Origin: Rhodeus uyekii | Lineage: Eukaryota > Chordata > Actinopteri > Cypriniformes > Acheilognathidae | DNA: 64,000 nucleotides | Assembly: GCA_037043235.1 (NCBI GenBank) | Contig: JAWRVZ010000042.1 | Coordinates: forward strand, 1,315,001 to 1,379,000 | Direction of reading: 5' to 3' | In this document: one piece after another, positions 45,820 to 59,118 of the stretch | Numbering within the stretch: position 1 is the first letter of the stretch | Layout of the letters: the number at the start of each line of letters is the position of its first letter | Position numbers and translations under genes: made by a program | The notes under the pieces: generated by a model | The model's database searches: none | What the model saw: the letters and a program-made list of their open reading frames with translations, nothing else | Told to the model about the DNA's origin: nothing

Positions 45820-46795
45820 CTGCAATGTCGAGACCCTGAAATCATTGTTCTGGATTGGGGTGAACTGCCACCACCCAGTACTGTTTCCAGACACCTCAGG
45901 ACTTGAATGGAGGGAGGCTGGAGAGTATCTATGTCCAAACCCAGATCTCAGCCCACCAACACCATCAACCGTGGAGAATTTTTGAGTGCCCTCTACAGAC
46001 AGCCCGCCGCAATGAGTGAGCCTGAGCCTGATAAGAAGAGGACAGCGCGGACCATCTCCGTGGAACCGAAGCCCCAGAGTGAGTCTGACCAGGGGTAAAA
46101 CTGGTAGAAAAGATCTTCAAGGACTGGCTAATCAATCTGGACACCGAACTACTGCCTCTCACCCTGAATCATCTGTATGTTCCTCATCATCGCTGGTAGA
46201 ACCCAGCATAGAAAATATATCGTGAACCTGTTGCAAATTGGAACTATCATTATTGATCACATCAAGCTCACCTTCACCTCAAAGCTCAGCCAGTCCTCCA
46301 TTCCCGCCTCTGCTGGATGCCCACAGCTCTTCGTTCTTGCCCGGAAATGCCTTGTTGTGATGTGAAGCCACAGGTCGTGCAGCCTCTTCCTAGCAAGAGG
46401 ATCCTGTTGCTCTGCCTCCGACCTCGGATCTCTTTCGCTCCACCTTGGCATGTTGACCTGTTAGCTCCGCCTTGGCTCCTCAGACCTTCAGCTCCACCAG
46501 AGATCCTCAACCTTGTAGCTCTAATGGATTCCCTCGTCCCACCGACTCCCCCTCCTTCCCTCCGGCTCCACCTCTGACCTCCAGCAGCAGTCAGCCACAG
46601 CAATATCATCTTGGGTCCTCCCTCCTTCATGGGATGTCGTCATTGCCGAGCGCTGGATCTACTACAGAGGGTTCATCGCCGCCAGGCTTTAGTCATCATC
46701 TGTCTGTCACCATTCCTCTGCTGTCTTCTATCACCAGAAACCCGCTAGCAAAGCGCATGAGTCGTGTTGTCACCCTACCCTTAATTGTTTAACTG
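45820..46795 (+). pseudogene. Degenerate proline-rich, retroelement-associated coding remnant
   Basis: Broken plus-strand frames include FLSALYRQPAAMSEPEPDKK (about 45981-46040), then after a stop and frame shifts a proline/serine-rich part with repeated 'APPW'-like words and SSQPQQYHLGSSLLHG (about 46587-46634). I recognise this combination from repetitive predicted proteins in cyprinid genomes, probably a retroelement product. No enzymatic domain is visible. Stops and frameshifts rule out a functional gene. Confidence 0.4.
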
Positions 46796-47577
46796 AGCTA
46801 TACAGTACTTCAAAGGAAAAAAGTCAAAAAATATCCTGCCCTAACTTTAACTAAATATTTTTTATTTAAAAAACACCTTCATATAGAGATACATTTGAAT
46901 TAATGGATGAAATTCACATGTTTCATGCAGCTTCAGTTTTCTTTCTCTATGAGTGTCAAGTGAAATGGGTTGAGGACAATATTTCGAGATTTTGAAGGTC
47001 TGTTTAGGTTCGGTGTGTTAAATGGTCTTTGCTCACGTGTGGATTTTGCTGCAGTCAGCAGGTGTGTGTGAAATATAGGACGATGAATACTGACTTAAAC
47101 ACTAATGACTAATGACTCGTGACTTGTTCCTCTTTAGTCTTAATTACTCTATACTTGCATTCACACACACACGACTGTGACACCTTAATGAGATGTTGCT
47201 AGGATGCAAAAAAGTTGATTAATTAAGAAGATATAGGCACAGAGGTCATATTGCCTTGAAGTTTCTTGTCTTTGTGTCTCTTTTTGCACATTTTGTCTAT
47301 GAATGTTTTTGAGAAATTTCAAATTAGGTCAAGCAAAGACTTTGGGAGACTTTGGCAATGTTACACACACACACACACACACAAACAAAGAGTAACAGAG
47401 ACAGAAATAAGTTTCTTCCTGACATTTCAAACCTAATTAAAAGAGAAAGTGAAGTGATCCAAAAGAGGTCAGCGATTCATTACTATCACAAACATGCATT
47501 TTTATTTATTTTTTGTGGCATGGCGGGGACTTTCTGTTGACTTCATTGATAATTTTATCTGCGGGCTTTATTTAAGG

Positions 47578-47720
47578 AAAGGTCCGTTCACACCAAGGGC
47601 GATACCTATAACGATAACTAACTGAAGTTTAGGGCTGTCACTAGCGGTGAAGTCGACTAGTCACTGATGACATCATTAATGAATAAATAACTCAGAACGC
47701 TTGTCTTGTGCTCGGCTATG
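47578..47720. repeat. Fragments of DNA-transposon-like repeats
   Basis: GTTCACACCAAGGGCGATAC then CTATAACGATAACTAAC matches a common cyprinid repeat end. It abuts TAGGGCTGTCACTAGCGG, which resembles a hAT-type terminus. Opposite ends were not found. Confidence 0.4.
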
Positions 47721-47923
47721 ACATATGACACACGAGACTATTGCTTCTACAGAAACATTTATTTACATCAGTTCTTTTGTCTTTGGCTTGTTATATTTCG
47801 CTCAGATTTCAGCTCGTTCGAAATGATATACAGATAAAGTAGCAGTAAAGATTACATTTATGTGAAGACATTAGTGAAAAAGAGAGGGATTGCAAGTGAA
47901 TTAATTCTACCTGGTTGCGTGTC

Positions 47924-48092
47924 TACATTTACAATACATTCATGCATTTATCAGACGCTTTTATCCAAAATGACTTACATTGCATTCAAGAAACACATTG
48001 ACAGTCTGACCAGTTCTTGCTTTCCCTGGGAATTGAACCATGACCTTGGTGTTGCAAGCGCCACTCTCTACTGTTAGAGACACAAGAAAGCA
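47924..48092 (-). mobile_element. tRNA-derived SINE, copy 7
   Basis: Inverted copy with tail ATGCATTTATCAGACGC, the middle AGTCTGACCAGTTCTTGC, and head end CTACTGTTAGAGACAC. Confidence 0.87.
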
Positions 48093-49529
48093 TTGAGTTT
48101 GAAGCTGTGGGTTTTAGTGACTAAGAAATACATGTTAGAACTTCAGATTCCAGGCTATTTAAATGATAAATCACAGAACGGTGTTGAGGATACATTTCTG
48201 CGCTACAAACTGCATTAGTTTAGAACAGATTAACTTACTTGTACAATTAGCCTTTTAAAACACATTGACCTGATCAATATTGAGCATCCAGAGGATATAA
48301 TCAAACATCTTGTGGAGCGTTTTTGAACAGAAGGTGCCATCGGCCTGGCGATTGTTGTTATACTTTACAGCAGATCAAATCCTTCTTTAATAATGGACAA
48401 ATGACATAACATAATTACAATGTTTATTTAATCTTAATATTTGACCACCTCTTTACGAAAGAAAAGCTATCGTGTGGACATCAAAACATGCTAAACATTG
48501 TAACTTGAAATCACGACGAACAGTTTGCATATTGAGAAGCATTTTGACATATTGTTGGTTTATAAATTACTTTAACCATACAAATCTGTGCACATTGTGT
48601 TCCCAAATTAACGTTATAACGTTATAGTTTGAGATGCTTTCCATGCATGTAAATGATTACAGTTTGTGTAGAGCCGCATAAAACAACATCATTGTGTGTT
48701 GATGTGGACACTAATATGGTAATAGTTGTTCTGTTAGTGAATGGGTGTTTTCCCTCCCTTAACCTTTAAAAAAATAAAATGTTATTTATGGATCTTTTCC
48801 CCAATGGAGAGTTCACTCATTCACCAAACGCTCATTTAACAGCAAGATAGCGAGAGAAAGTGTTTTTCCTCCTCCTCTGCTCTCTAAATCGAGAATCTGA
48901 CATTCTCACAGTCTTTTCTTCAACACAAAACACCATCCACGTCATTCACTGATATACACACACACTAAATTTAGACACACAAACATGCAATGATCTCAAT
49001 TGCAAAGAATATTTCGTATTTTGACCAACACACGTTTATATTTACCTCTGTGTTTGCTCATTTCATGTCTTTATAATCTATTTACTGCTGTGAAATGGCT
49101 TTCATGGATTTTTCATTTGCATATTTTCACATGCACGTGATTATAACAGTTAATTAGTGCTGTTTGCTATTACAAGTATCTATTACGGTTGTTCATGCTA
49201 AAGCTAAGTGTTAAAGTTTGTTCACATTTTCTTTCAGCCTGAGTAAAACTCACATCAATGAGATCAATGAGAAAATCTCTAGCCTTCTGAGCTTAACAAG
49301 GATTTTATGGGCAACTAAAGTAAGTGTGTGTGTTTGTGTACAGTATCTGTTGTGTTGGAGCTTATTGTGCGCACAGGCTGCAGGTGTTCCCTAAGCAGTG
49401 TGTGTGAAGTGACCTGTGGGTGTGTTTTGCTTGACTGCCTGTCCTGCAGCAGTTCCATCAGGCCAGCAATGGGAGGAACATGTCACTACAAGCTCCTCAA
49501 TCTACTGCTGTCCCAGAAATCAATACTAC
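48093..49529. other. Non-coding; intron-like
   Basis: No gene or bounded repeat recognised. Confidence 0.4.
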
Positions 49530-49712
49530 ACACGCACACACACACACATACGTACACTCACTCTCACACTTGTATACACATATACACTGACACACACTTG
49601 TATACGCACACACATACATATACTGACACACTCTCATGCACACACACACACGCTCACACATACATACACAGACTCGCACACTTGTATACTCACACACACA
49701 CACGCACGTCAC
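49530..49712 (+). repeat. CA-rich low-complexity tract
   Basis: Interrupted (CA)n with CATACA and CTCACA variants. Thr/His-rich frames across it are artefacts. Confidence 0.93.
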
Positions 49713-49760
49713 ATTTAAATACTAAGTAGTAAGGATGAGGTATTGTGAGGTAAGTTATCT

Positions 49761-49920
49761 TTCCTGTATCTCTAACAGTAGAGGCGGCGCTTGCAACACT
49801 AAGGTCATGGGTTCGATACCTAGGGAAAGCAAGAATTGATTAGAATGTCAGTGTTTTTCTTGAATGCAATGCAAGTTTATTTGGATAAAAGCGTCTGATA
49901 AAGCATGAATGTAAATGTAA
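49761..49920 (+). mobile_element. tRNA-derived SINE, copy 8
   Basis: Head CCTGTATCTCTAACAGTAG, B box GGGTTCGATACC, tail GGATAAAAGCGTCTGATAAA then GCATGAATGTAAATG. One of the best-preserved copies. Confidence 0.88.
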
Positions 49921-52900
49921 GAATTAATGGTTTAATGGTCCTCTAAAAGATCCAAATCTACTGTCTGAGAAATCTCATATTTAATCAATAAATACAGTCA
50001 GAATAATAAGACACTATATAGAGCTGATACCCATCAAACCACTTACAATAAAGTTCATCTTTGTGTTGTAGAAGTGCAGAACTTACAATTACACCTGCAT
50101 AAATTGTTGAGTTTAATGTTTTAAAAACAACATTTTGAAAATAGAAAGGAAAAACTTTACTTTTAAGTATAAAACTGAAATCAAAACACGTAATGAGTTA
50201 TCTCTTACATATTTGCAATCATATCTTGAATTTTGTGGGAATTTTAGAGACAATATAAAATTGCATTGATTTTGAACCCGGCACCACAGTGACAAAATAA
50301 ATCACATTAGAAAAAAGTTATTGATAGAAAAATAAATCAAAGAATGCACCAATAATTTTGTGGTTTGAGATAAAATCCCCAATCCTTAAAATATGCATAA
50401 TTTGCAACATTTTGAAATCCTCTCCTATGGCCTCATGGGATAGTGACATGTCCACTGAATGCACACTTCAAAAGTCATACTATTTTAGTATGCTCAAAAG
50501 CATAGGATGCATATCTTGAAAGATTCAGAATGTGAGGAAACAGGGTACTTTGGAAATTATTCAAAGAATACATGCATAAACTGTTATCTGTAATTTTGCT
50601 TAATAATAGTAAAAAACTGGTTACAGTTCCAGTGCATTTATCTATAATACTAGCAATAATTAGTTTGCAATGTAATGTAGAAGGAAAGCACTTGCCAAAA
50701 TGTCCCTGTGATTTATCTTTAGAATGTGATTGTGATTTATTTGTATATAAAACCAAACGACCGTCTCAGAGTGTGTGTGTGAAGTATTGTGTGCCATGAG
50801 TTTTCTCTCCGCAGTCTAAAGTGTGTGTGTGTGGACGTATTCATCCATTATGAATGTCTCAGAGAAACACTGTCACCTGGACTGAGATACTCAAGCACAG
50901 CCGGCCTGGAGTGTGTGAGGCATGAGGTGACAGTCTCTCCACCTTCAGGAAAAACATCCTATCTCACTTTTACATGCAGCGGATTTCGCCTTAATAAGAG
51001 GTTTTTATGACATGCACATTTTACAATATCTCAACCGTTAACAAGCACATTTGTATGTGTGTGTGTGTGTGTGTTTGTGTATGTGTGACTCTAACACAAT
51101 GATTTCGAGCAGTGACTTTGTGAAGGGCAGACCGAGGCTTGGGTAACATCCAGTTTGGGTTTATTAAACACAAACACACGACACATAAATCTCTCGCTCG
51201 CAAACCTATCATGGTACTGATACTTTCACTCTATGTTCCTTAATGTTTTGCTTATTTCATGATTATTTGCATAAACTACCTTACGTAACAGCCATTTATT
51301 CTCAAATGAGAAACGTAGCATTTGTTTTTTTAACATTTTAGAGTAATGGGATTGTATTATTGCTCCTGAAAACACGCATCAAAAAAAACAAATGGACTGT
51401 ATTAGGATAAAACTGATTGTTCATGATGCACAAATGTAAATGTATTGTTTACTTACTGCAATTGCAAAGTAAACAATACATAATGAATCCCTGGAGTATC
51501 TATTGTGTTTTAGAAATAACCTTATTTATTATTTATTTAATGTAACTTTTTATAAATGTTTGAAATTAGAGTTGCAATGCAATTTTGCATACATGTAATA
51601 TAATCCATTAGCAGTTGAAATAATAATGATAATCATTGACGAAAAAATAATTGTTTTTATTTAAAGTTTATTTTGTCATAAGGCAGAAAATGAATGAAAT
51701 AGAATAAAGTTTTAGAATTACTGTAATTGTGGTATCTTTGTTATACTATTATAGTTTTTGTTAATATTTGAGTTAGATTTTAGTTTTATATTTTCAATTC
51801 ATTTTAAAGGTTTAGTAATTGTGTTGTTTTTGCCATTTTTATTTGTTTATTTATTTCTACATAGTATTTAAGTTTTAGATTTATTTTATTTTAATGAAGT
51901 TATGTTTTATTTCTGTTTATTTCATGTTTTAATGGTTTTTGTTTCATTTAATGATAATAATAATCCTTTATAAAATTTAAGGAATTAAAAATTAGCTTTG
52001 CATTTCAGGAATTGGACACTTAAAATCAAAATCAGACGATCTTCTACACTTTTGTGAGGAAATAATAATTTGATTCATTTCATTCAATTCTATGAATTGA
52101 TTCTTTTGAACAGTTTAATTCGATTAACTTAAGAAAAACAAGCAATCTGGTTCTTCATTCATTTTAATACATTTTCTAACATGTTTTAATAAAGCTAGTG
52201 TAAACACATACGGCAGTTTATTAAGTTTAACTTAATTGAGATTAATGTATTATTATTCAGATGACAGATATTCCTGAGGTCTTCCTGGATTACAGTTTTG
52301 CTGCCGTACAGATTGTTTCCGGATCGTTTAGAGGAAGTGCTTACAGGAGTCATTAACTTCTCAAACTGATTCATTCCAGTTCACAAACAAATCAGTTTAA
52401 TGAACCAATTCAAAAGAATGATTCGTTCCATCAGTGTTTTGTAAACCCATTGGTGCTTCGTTCATATTACAGACTTTGACTTTTGATGGGATGTTTTGGT
52501 AAATCTGAGCACATTTTTGATCCAGTAAACATCTTTATCTCTTCTTCTTATTGCTGCACCGTAGAAACAACTGAGATACAGAAAGCATCTCATTTGTGAT
52601 TTTTCCGTTGTACCGTAACACATCTACCAAGAATGTGCTCATGAATGTTCTTATGCCTTTTGGCGAACGCTTGGAATTTGATATTGGGAATGTCGGCCTC
52701 TTGTTAATGTCAGCGCTGAAATGTTTTTACTGGAGCAGAAGCATGTGACCGCGGTTGGCTGAACTCACGCAGCCGCGAGACATTAAAGGATACTGTTTTC
52801 TTTCAGGTAGTGTTGCTGTTTTGTGTAAACAGTGTTTCAAAGCGCCTTGCATTCGTAGCTTTAGTGGAGGAATGTTCCAGGATCAATGCAACTTAAGCTC

Positions 52901-53670
52901 CATGGACGGTGTTTAAGCCGTAATGCAAATTTTTTCCAATGATTTCTGAAACAAAGAACATTTGTTTACACTAGTTCCTCCACTGAAAGGATTTAGACAG
53001 TTTTCAGCTCAAATAACTTTGTTTTTTTATAAAAAAACAATTACTCTTTAAGTGCTTGAAGCCTAAGATGAGATGCACATTGAACATCTTGCATTAATCT
53101 AAATGCATTTCGTGTATGTTTTTACAAACTGAGTGACAAGTTGAAGTCATTTTTCTGTGGTAATCAACAGATTTGAGTGTTTTTTTGATCTGTTATGTTC
53201 CTTGTAGAGCCATGGTGAGTTTTGCAGCTCTAGCATGTAATTCTGGTAAATCTTCTTTCCACAGAGCTCAATATGAGGGGCTCAACGCAGCTGTTTGGAT
53301 AAATCTGGGTGGAATATTAAAGCGCAGTTTAAAATTCTGTGCATTAATCTCTCTTTCAGCGCTGATGTAAGCAGCCGCGCTGTGGGGATAAATATAATCT
53401 AATAACACAGTGGCTTTTACAGTCATTCAAATGAAACCAATTAAAAAGCCTGCGTCTGCGCAGATCATTCCCCAGAGAGTGAGTTTAGATGAGGTTTAGA
53501 TCCAACTGCTCCTACCTAAGAGATCACAGCCGTCTACTCTCTTTCAGGGACTGAGAGTTTGAGGAATCATTTAAGAAGGTTGGTGGCCCTTGAAACGGAG
53601 ATATGTTGCTTCTATAAGCAATCTGTCTTGACTTTAAAGAGTTCTTCTCTATATCAGTGTCAATGTTTCT
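49921..53670. other. Non-coding, AT-rich
   Basis: 51720-51960 is made of TTTTAGTTTTATATTTTCA-like words, a dispersed AT-rich repeat type seen again near 60000-60200. A short TG tract lies at 51056-51074. No gene was recognised; frames at 50572-51010 lack known domains. Confidence 0.4.
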
Positions 53671-53674
53671 GAAC

Positions 53675-53885
53675 TGCTGAAACACCTCCAATCACACACA
53701 CCGATCCAGCCGACCAATCAGAGCACAGTGTGCTTTTAAGAAGGAGGGGCTTCATAGAGACAGGAACTAAACAGAGCGTTTCTAACAGACTGGGAAGAGA
53801 CGAGCCGCAACCATGAGAATATGGAGAAAATAATCAATATTCAAGCAGGAAAACCTGCTCTAGTGGAGACAAAAACAATATCAAG
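53675..53885. repeat. CCAAT-box MITE-like repeat, copy 2 (partial)
   Basis: It matches 33885-34095: GACCAATCAGAGCAC, GGAGGGGCTTCATAGAGACA, CTGGGAAGAGACGAGCCGCA. The outer ends present in copy 1 are missing. Confidence 0.75.
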
Positions 53886-53951
53886 AGTTTGTGAAAGAGC
53901 AAAACAGGTGTTGTGCATCACTCTTAAAGTGCATTATAATTTGAGTTTTTG

Positions 53952-54040
53952 TTAATAGTTATTCATAAAAGCTGCACTGTCCTAACAAGTCACTCATCAT
54001 GACTTGTTAGGACAGTGCAGCTTTTATGAATAACTATTAA
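53952..54040. repeat. Perfect long hairpin: 41-bp arms, 7-bp loop
   Basis: The left arm 53952-53992 (starting TTAATAGTTATTCATAAAAG) is exactly complementary to the right arm 54000-54040, with loop CTCATCA at 53993-53999. No mismatch in 41 pairs. Confidence 0.95.
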
Positions 54041-55100
54041 AGCCATTGTCTGGAAATTTGTCGGTGCCTTGGATTCTGTTTATCTGAATTCATAATCATT
54101 GTCCCAAACCAATTTTTACATTCAGTGTGGATACTTTCTGTTAGTAAGAATGTGATTTATTTTATGTATGAATGGATTTTCCGATAAAAGACGTCCCGTA
54201 TCTACCCAAAGGGAGGTCTTGTCAGATTTAGCTCACTTTTGAGGACAAATTTGTCCCTAAAGTCTAACGGAGTAAACAAACATGTGAGCGTAATGGTTTG
54301 TGTTGCTCAGATTAATGGTAATGCAGACTGCGTCCTGTGAGAAACTTTATATCGTCTTGAACCCTCAGAGGTGTTTAAGCATGTTTGTGTGAGTTGATAT
54401 TTGTGCGAGTCCCCTGGAGAGCATGTGCTGTGCTTGTGTTGACAGCCATTCAATGCCTTGTAAATCCCCAACCAAACCTCCCGACGGGAGATAGTGCTGT
54501 GCGTCACAATTATGTTAGCTCTTATTTTGAACCAGTTGTGTTTTCGTAAAACATAAACGAATAAATACTGGACCTGAATGCTTTTCATTTGCATCGTTTA
54601 ATCTGCATTTGTCCACCGATGCATAAATAACACAACAAGTGTTGTCTGTGATGTAAACAAATAATTAACGAGACTCAAAAATTATTCTTAAAGGAGACTA
54701 ATTATGTAAAATTCTGAACATAAGTGTGTTTTGCAGTGTTACACAACTACCCTATAATGGTAAAAATCAACCTCTTCTCGCCACTCCTTTTTATAATCCC
54801 CATAAATCATGAGAAGAGTCTCAGAATAAACCATTTGCAGTTTCTGTACAATGTGATGTCACATATGCTTAGGCCCTGCCCATGACTGCTGATGAACTCC
54901 ACCCTATTAGCATATCTCCGCCCCTCAATGACCTGAACAAAAACCGCCATGTTTATCTCTTCGCCAGAACATTCAGGGTAGAAATGTATTCTTATTAAAA
55001 CTACTAAAGTTATTATCTGAATTTCTATTGTTCTAGTTTGATTCATATTAACAGCATATATAGCAGTAGATACTGTATATTAAGCCGCTGTCACTTCATT

Positions 55101-55712
55101 TACTGTATTTTCTCTTGTACCATGGTGGCGCTGATAGGCTGTCTGACCTGTCAATTAGGGATGGGCATATCGATACTGCAGTATTGATATATCGATACTC
55201 ACAAGCTACTTACTTGGTATCGATATATCCACAAAAATATCGATATTAAAATTTAATTAATAATTTCTGTATCAATTTCTGCAAAAAGTGTTTTCGGTAC
55301 TTCTGTTTAATGTTTGTGCTAAAACTGAAATCCCCCTCTAACATTTAGCTCACCCGTGTCACGTGATGACTGTGAGAAACGCGAGCAACGTGCCCTGCCC
55401 ACACTTACACGTCACTTTCACGGCACGCGTCGCGCATATTGTCCGCGCGCATAAACAGAATGGCACTATGGCAGAAAGAAAGCGTGGTGTGGTGCTACTT
55501 TTCAACAACATTAAAAAGTATTGCGAGATGCAATATTTGTGACGTTATGATGTATTTTATTTAAGCAATACTTTTTGTAAAATACTGTATTATTTTAAAC
55601 TTTTTTTATTTTTTTGTTGTCAAATTTACTTTTGTAATACGTTTATTAATGGCCAATATGTCTTATGTGTCATGTGTGGATGCAATTTGTCTGTAATTTG
55701 CCTTTAAGTGTA

Positions 55713-55743
<31 letters not shown>

Positions 55744-56160
55744 ACTTTACTTTTTTTTATCACATACACATTTAAGAAATAAGTGGTATCGGTAAAATTA
55801 TACCCAAAAATATCGATGTCGTATCGAATTGAAAAAGTCAGGTATCGCCCATCCCTACTGTCAATCACACAAGAAGACGTGATTGCCTGTATTGCCATTA
55901 GGACGCGCTCTTCTCATCTCATCCGATGATCAACACATGAATTTCGCGCACAAGCAGTGTACCGAGGCTGAACGGTTATGGATAATTGATGTCATGCCAG
56001 CAACATTCGAAATGTGAACTTACACAAAAAAGTTAATCAATCTATGGGTGCGGGTTATATAAGGGTGCGGGTTATACCAACGATTTTTACACAAAACCTG
56101 CCGGCTATATGAGGGTGCGGATTATCTGCGTCTGCGGGTTATATGCGGGAAAATACGGTA
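55101..56160. mobile_element. Possible second-layer DNA element with TACYGTATTTTC ends
   Basis: TACTGTATTTTC at 55101-55112 pairs with GAAAATACGGTA at 56149-56160 (11 of 12). The right subterminal part (56042-56150) repeats GGGTGCGGGTTATA and GTCTGCGGGTTATATGCGG. Pairing does not extend further inward, so this is tentative. Confidence 0.4.
55156..55857. mobile_element. 702-bp hAT-type non-autonomous element with perfect 8-bp target duplication
   Basis: Ends TAGGGATGGGC at the left and GCCCATCCCTA at the right are exact inverted repeats. They are flanked by identical CTGTCAAT octamers at 55148-55155 and 55858-55865. Subterminal ATCGATA words recur at both ends and a (TA)n run lies at 55713-55740. 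No transposase. Confidence 0.9.
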
Positions 56161-56668
56161 ACATACGCATGCAATTTCTTTCCTGCTGTTTACGTTCACA
56201 CACATAACCATGTCTGTATTTGACAGATCAAGTGCAATAAGACATGAAAGAGAGTTAAGTTTAATTCTAACGGGACATCCAGCTCTCTCACACTTTAGGG
56301 TTAGGTAAGGATTAGGGTGTGTGCGCTCAGAAAACCATATATCAGAAGATTACACTGATATGACTTTAAAACACATGCAGATCATAAACTTTCATGATGA
56401 TGAAGAATTGCAGTGTTGCGTGAGCACAATAGAGATGATTATCAAAATCAAACAGGGGTTTTAGTTTTTAGCAAAGTATCCGAGGCATGAGCTGTATAGG
56501 CACAGCCCCCTTCTGGATAAGGGGTGGAGCAGCAGCTCATTTGCATTTAAAGACACATGCACATAAAATTAGCATTTACAACGTGGTATTATAAAAGATC
56601 TGTGAGGTATTTTGAGCTGAAACTCAACTGAGACTTATGTTACATCTTGTAATGATAGGTATCATTTA

Positions 56669-57417
56669 AACTCATGAGGTGTAAGTGAAGAAATCTAATG
56701 ACTCACTCACTGAATCGGAACAAAATAATCATTATTGTAATCTTTAAGGAGAATCACATTACATCCCTTTATTCCTTAAATTTCACACACCGATACAGAC
56801 GCCCATTTCAGCACTCAATTAAGACGGACTTTTCTCTTGAGGAGCGGCTCTTACGGTGGGGTGAGGAAGTCAACACAACGCCCGGAATAATTTAATTGAA
56901 TTATTCTCATCTTTAACTACAATTGTCACAGGTTCAGAGGCCATTCAATCTTCCCCAATAATACATTTTTTGATAATGTTCCTTTAAGACTTCTATATGT
57001 AAATGAGCTTTTTGTTCATCTCTAACTTGTTTCATAATTAATAATCAAGCAGCTGAATGTACGAAATGCCGAAATACGTGTTGATATGTAAATGTGGTGG
57101 TCATATGCTAATGAGCTTTAGGTTGATGTTCTGAATACACGTGAGAGGGAATTTGTGTTGTGAATGTTACAATATATCGCATTCTGTTAATGTCAGTGCT
57201 TTTATTTTAAAAGAACAAGAAACATCTGTTTTTCTCCATTGTGTTGCACAAGCGGCTTGATAAGACGCTAAACCATTGTCTTGTTTTCAGCGCAGGAACA
57301 TTTGTGGGTTAATGAGGTGACTGGACTTCATTAGCATTTTCCATGTCACAACAGAGGCGCAGTGTTTAGTTCAGGGCATCTCCATGGCAACATCTGCTCT
57401 GGGCCAGGTTATGGGAT
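56669..57417. other. Non-coding; no gene seen
   Basis: Intron-like sequence; no recognised repeat or frame. Confidence 0.4.
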
Positions 57418-57515
57418 GCGGTGTAGTGGTGGTAACCAGAAGGTTGATGGTTTGACCCCAGTGAGGGGCGAGCCGTGAACAATCACCCCTGTGCCCTTGA
57501 GCGAGACCCTCGATA
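57418..57515 (+). mobile_element. Fragment of a different tRNA-derived SINE family
   Basis: GTGTAGTGGTGGTAACCAGA, then GGTTGATGGTTTGACCCCAG and CCTGTGCCCTTGAGCGAGAC resemble the head and middle of a common teleost SINE. The 3' tail is missing. Confidence 0.55.
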
Positions 57516-59118
57516 CAAACCACTATAATGAATCACGTGCTGTTTTATGACGGTATTGCCTGGATGTATGGCAATAAATAGTGGGGAAAACTCTTGACTT
57601 GACCATGCAAACCATTTGTAAATGATAGCCTGAAGTCCTTGACATCTGTCCATGACAGAGCTTCTCTGTGCATGATTGGGTTAAATGACAGACTCTCATT
57701 TGTGCCTCAGATTTAGTTATGAGCGGCTCACTGACCTTGATGTCAAGAGGGAGATTTGAGCTCACGAAGATAATCGTCATTCGGATAAATATCTCCTTGT
57801 TGCTTCAGTGAATAAAAGAACATCTTTCGGAATAAGGGTGAGTAAACGAGAGATATACAGTCAAAAACAGTCATTAGTTGCAATAATTAATAAAAAAAAG
57901 AAAAAAAATGTCTCTTCTGCTCATCAATGCTGCTTCTATTTGATCGAAAGGAGAGTACAAACTGAAATATTATATCAATGTAAAATAGAATGAAAAAAAT
58001 GTTTAAGTTTTAGTAACTGTGTTGTTTTGTCAGTTTTTAATGTCATAAAGTAAAATGAAATAAACTTGAATCTTGAAAACAAAAAATTCTAAACAAATAT
58101 GAACAAAAACTATAATAGTATATCAATGATACTACAAGAAAACTGTATTTCTGTTTTATGACTAAATAAAATGTAAACTAGATTTAAAAAAAATCACTTT
58201 GTGTTAATGCTGTATTTACATAATTGTAGTCATATTTCAAAATGTATACATTTTGTCTTTATTTTTTTGTCTTCCATCAAATAAATGCAGCTTTTATGAC
58301 ATAAAAGACTAAAAATTTAAAAATCGTCAATATGACTGTTTGTCATATTCAACTGTTTTTTGATTTTAACTTTTTTATTTGTTCAGAATGTTTTTCCAGT
58401 TTGGTTTCAATAAATCCAGATTTTGAACTTACAAAATGTTTTAATAGTTCGAACTCTGCATTGGGAATCTGCTTTCCCATGACACAAGGCGTTAACAGGT
58501 CTTTAGCAGTAGTGAAAAACCAGGATAAGAGTGTCAATATTTCAGCCAACAACATGAGGAACCTCGACTGGACTCCATCGGCTGTGTGTGTGTGTGTGTC
58601 TGTGCCTGTCTGTGAGTGTGCGTGTGTTAGTGTCTGCGTGTGCATGTGTGTGTGTGTCTTAGAGAGCAAGGCGAGGTCAGGGTCGAGGGATTGCTCTACG
58701 AGACATAATTAAATCAACAATGAAAGATTTGCAGGGAGCAGCCCTTTAAAATTGAATTTTCTTCTTCAAGACTTTCCGCAGCAGGGAAGATCCCAGATAG
58801 ACGCGGGAGCAGAAATGTGGGTTAACCAGAGGTTAGCACTGGGAAATGCTCTTCTGTTTAACCCACAACAAACAGCTCTGTTTTCATGAACTGACGGACA
58901 AACACAGCTGCACGTCTAAACACTCGTAAAGAATGTGTGGTCACTCTTTCATCAGTTTATAGTTCAGTTTAATATCTTTGTTTTGTGTTGAGTTAAGCTG
59001 CGGTCAAACACGTTTATTTATTTACTTTCTAATTGCCACATGTTAGAATATATTAAATTAACTCTGAAACCTGAGGCCTTAGACTGGGTTGTTATAGTTA
59101 AATAATCATATATTTTTA
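57516..59118. other. Non-coding; AT-rich with a TG tract
   Basis: A TG-rich tract lies at about 58584-58660. The 126-codon plus frame at 58332-58712 ends in that tract and has no recognised domain. Confidence 0.4.

Larger units (their letters stand above)
54688..56668. mobile_element. Dispersed DNA element, outer layer of a three-level nest
   Basis: The left part starts CTTAAAGGAGACTAATTATG and includes AGTCTCAGAATAAACCATTT. The right part ends TTATGTTACATCTTGTAATG then ATAGGTATCATTTAAA. I recognise these as the two sides of a common teleost repeat with AAAGGAGACCTATTATG-type ends. They are separated by inserted elements. Confidence 0.5.
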
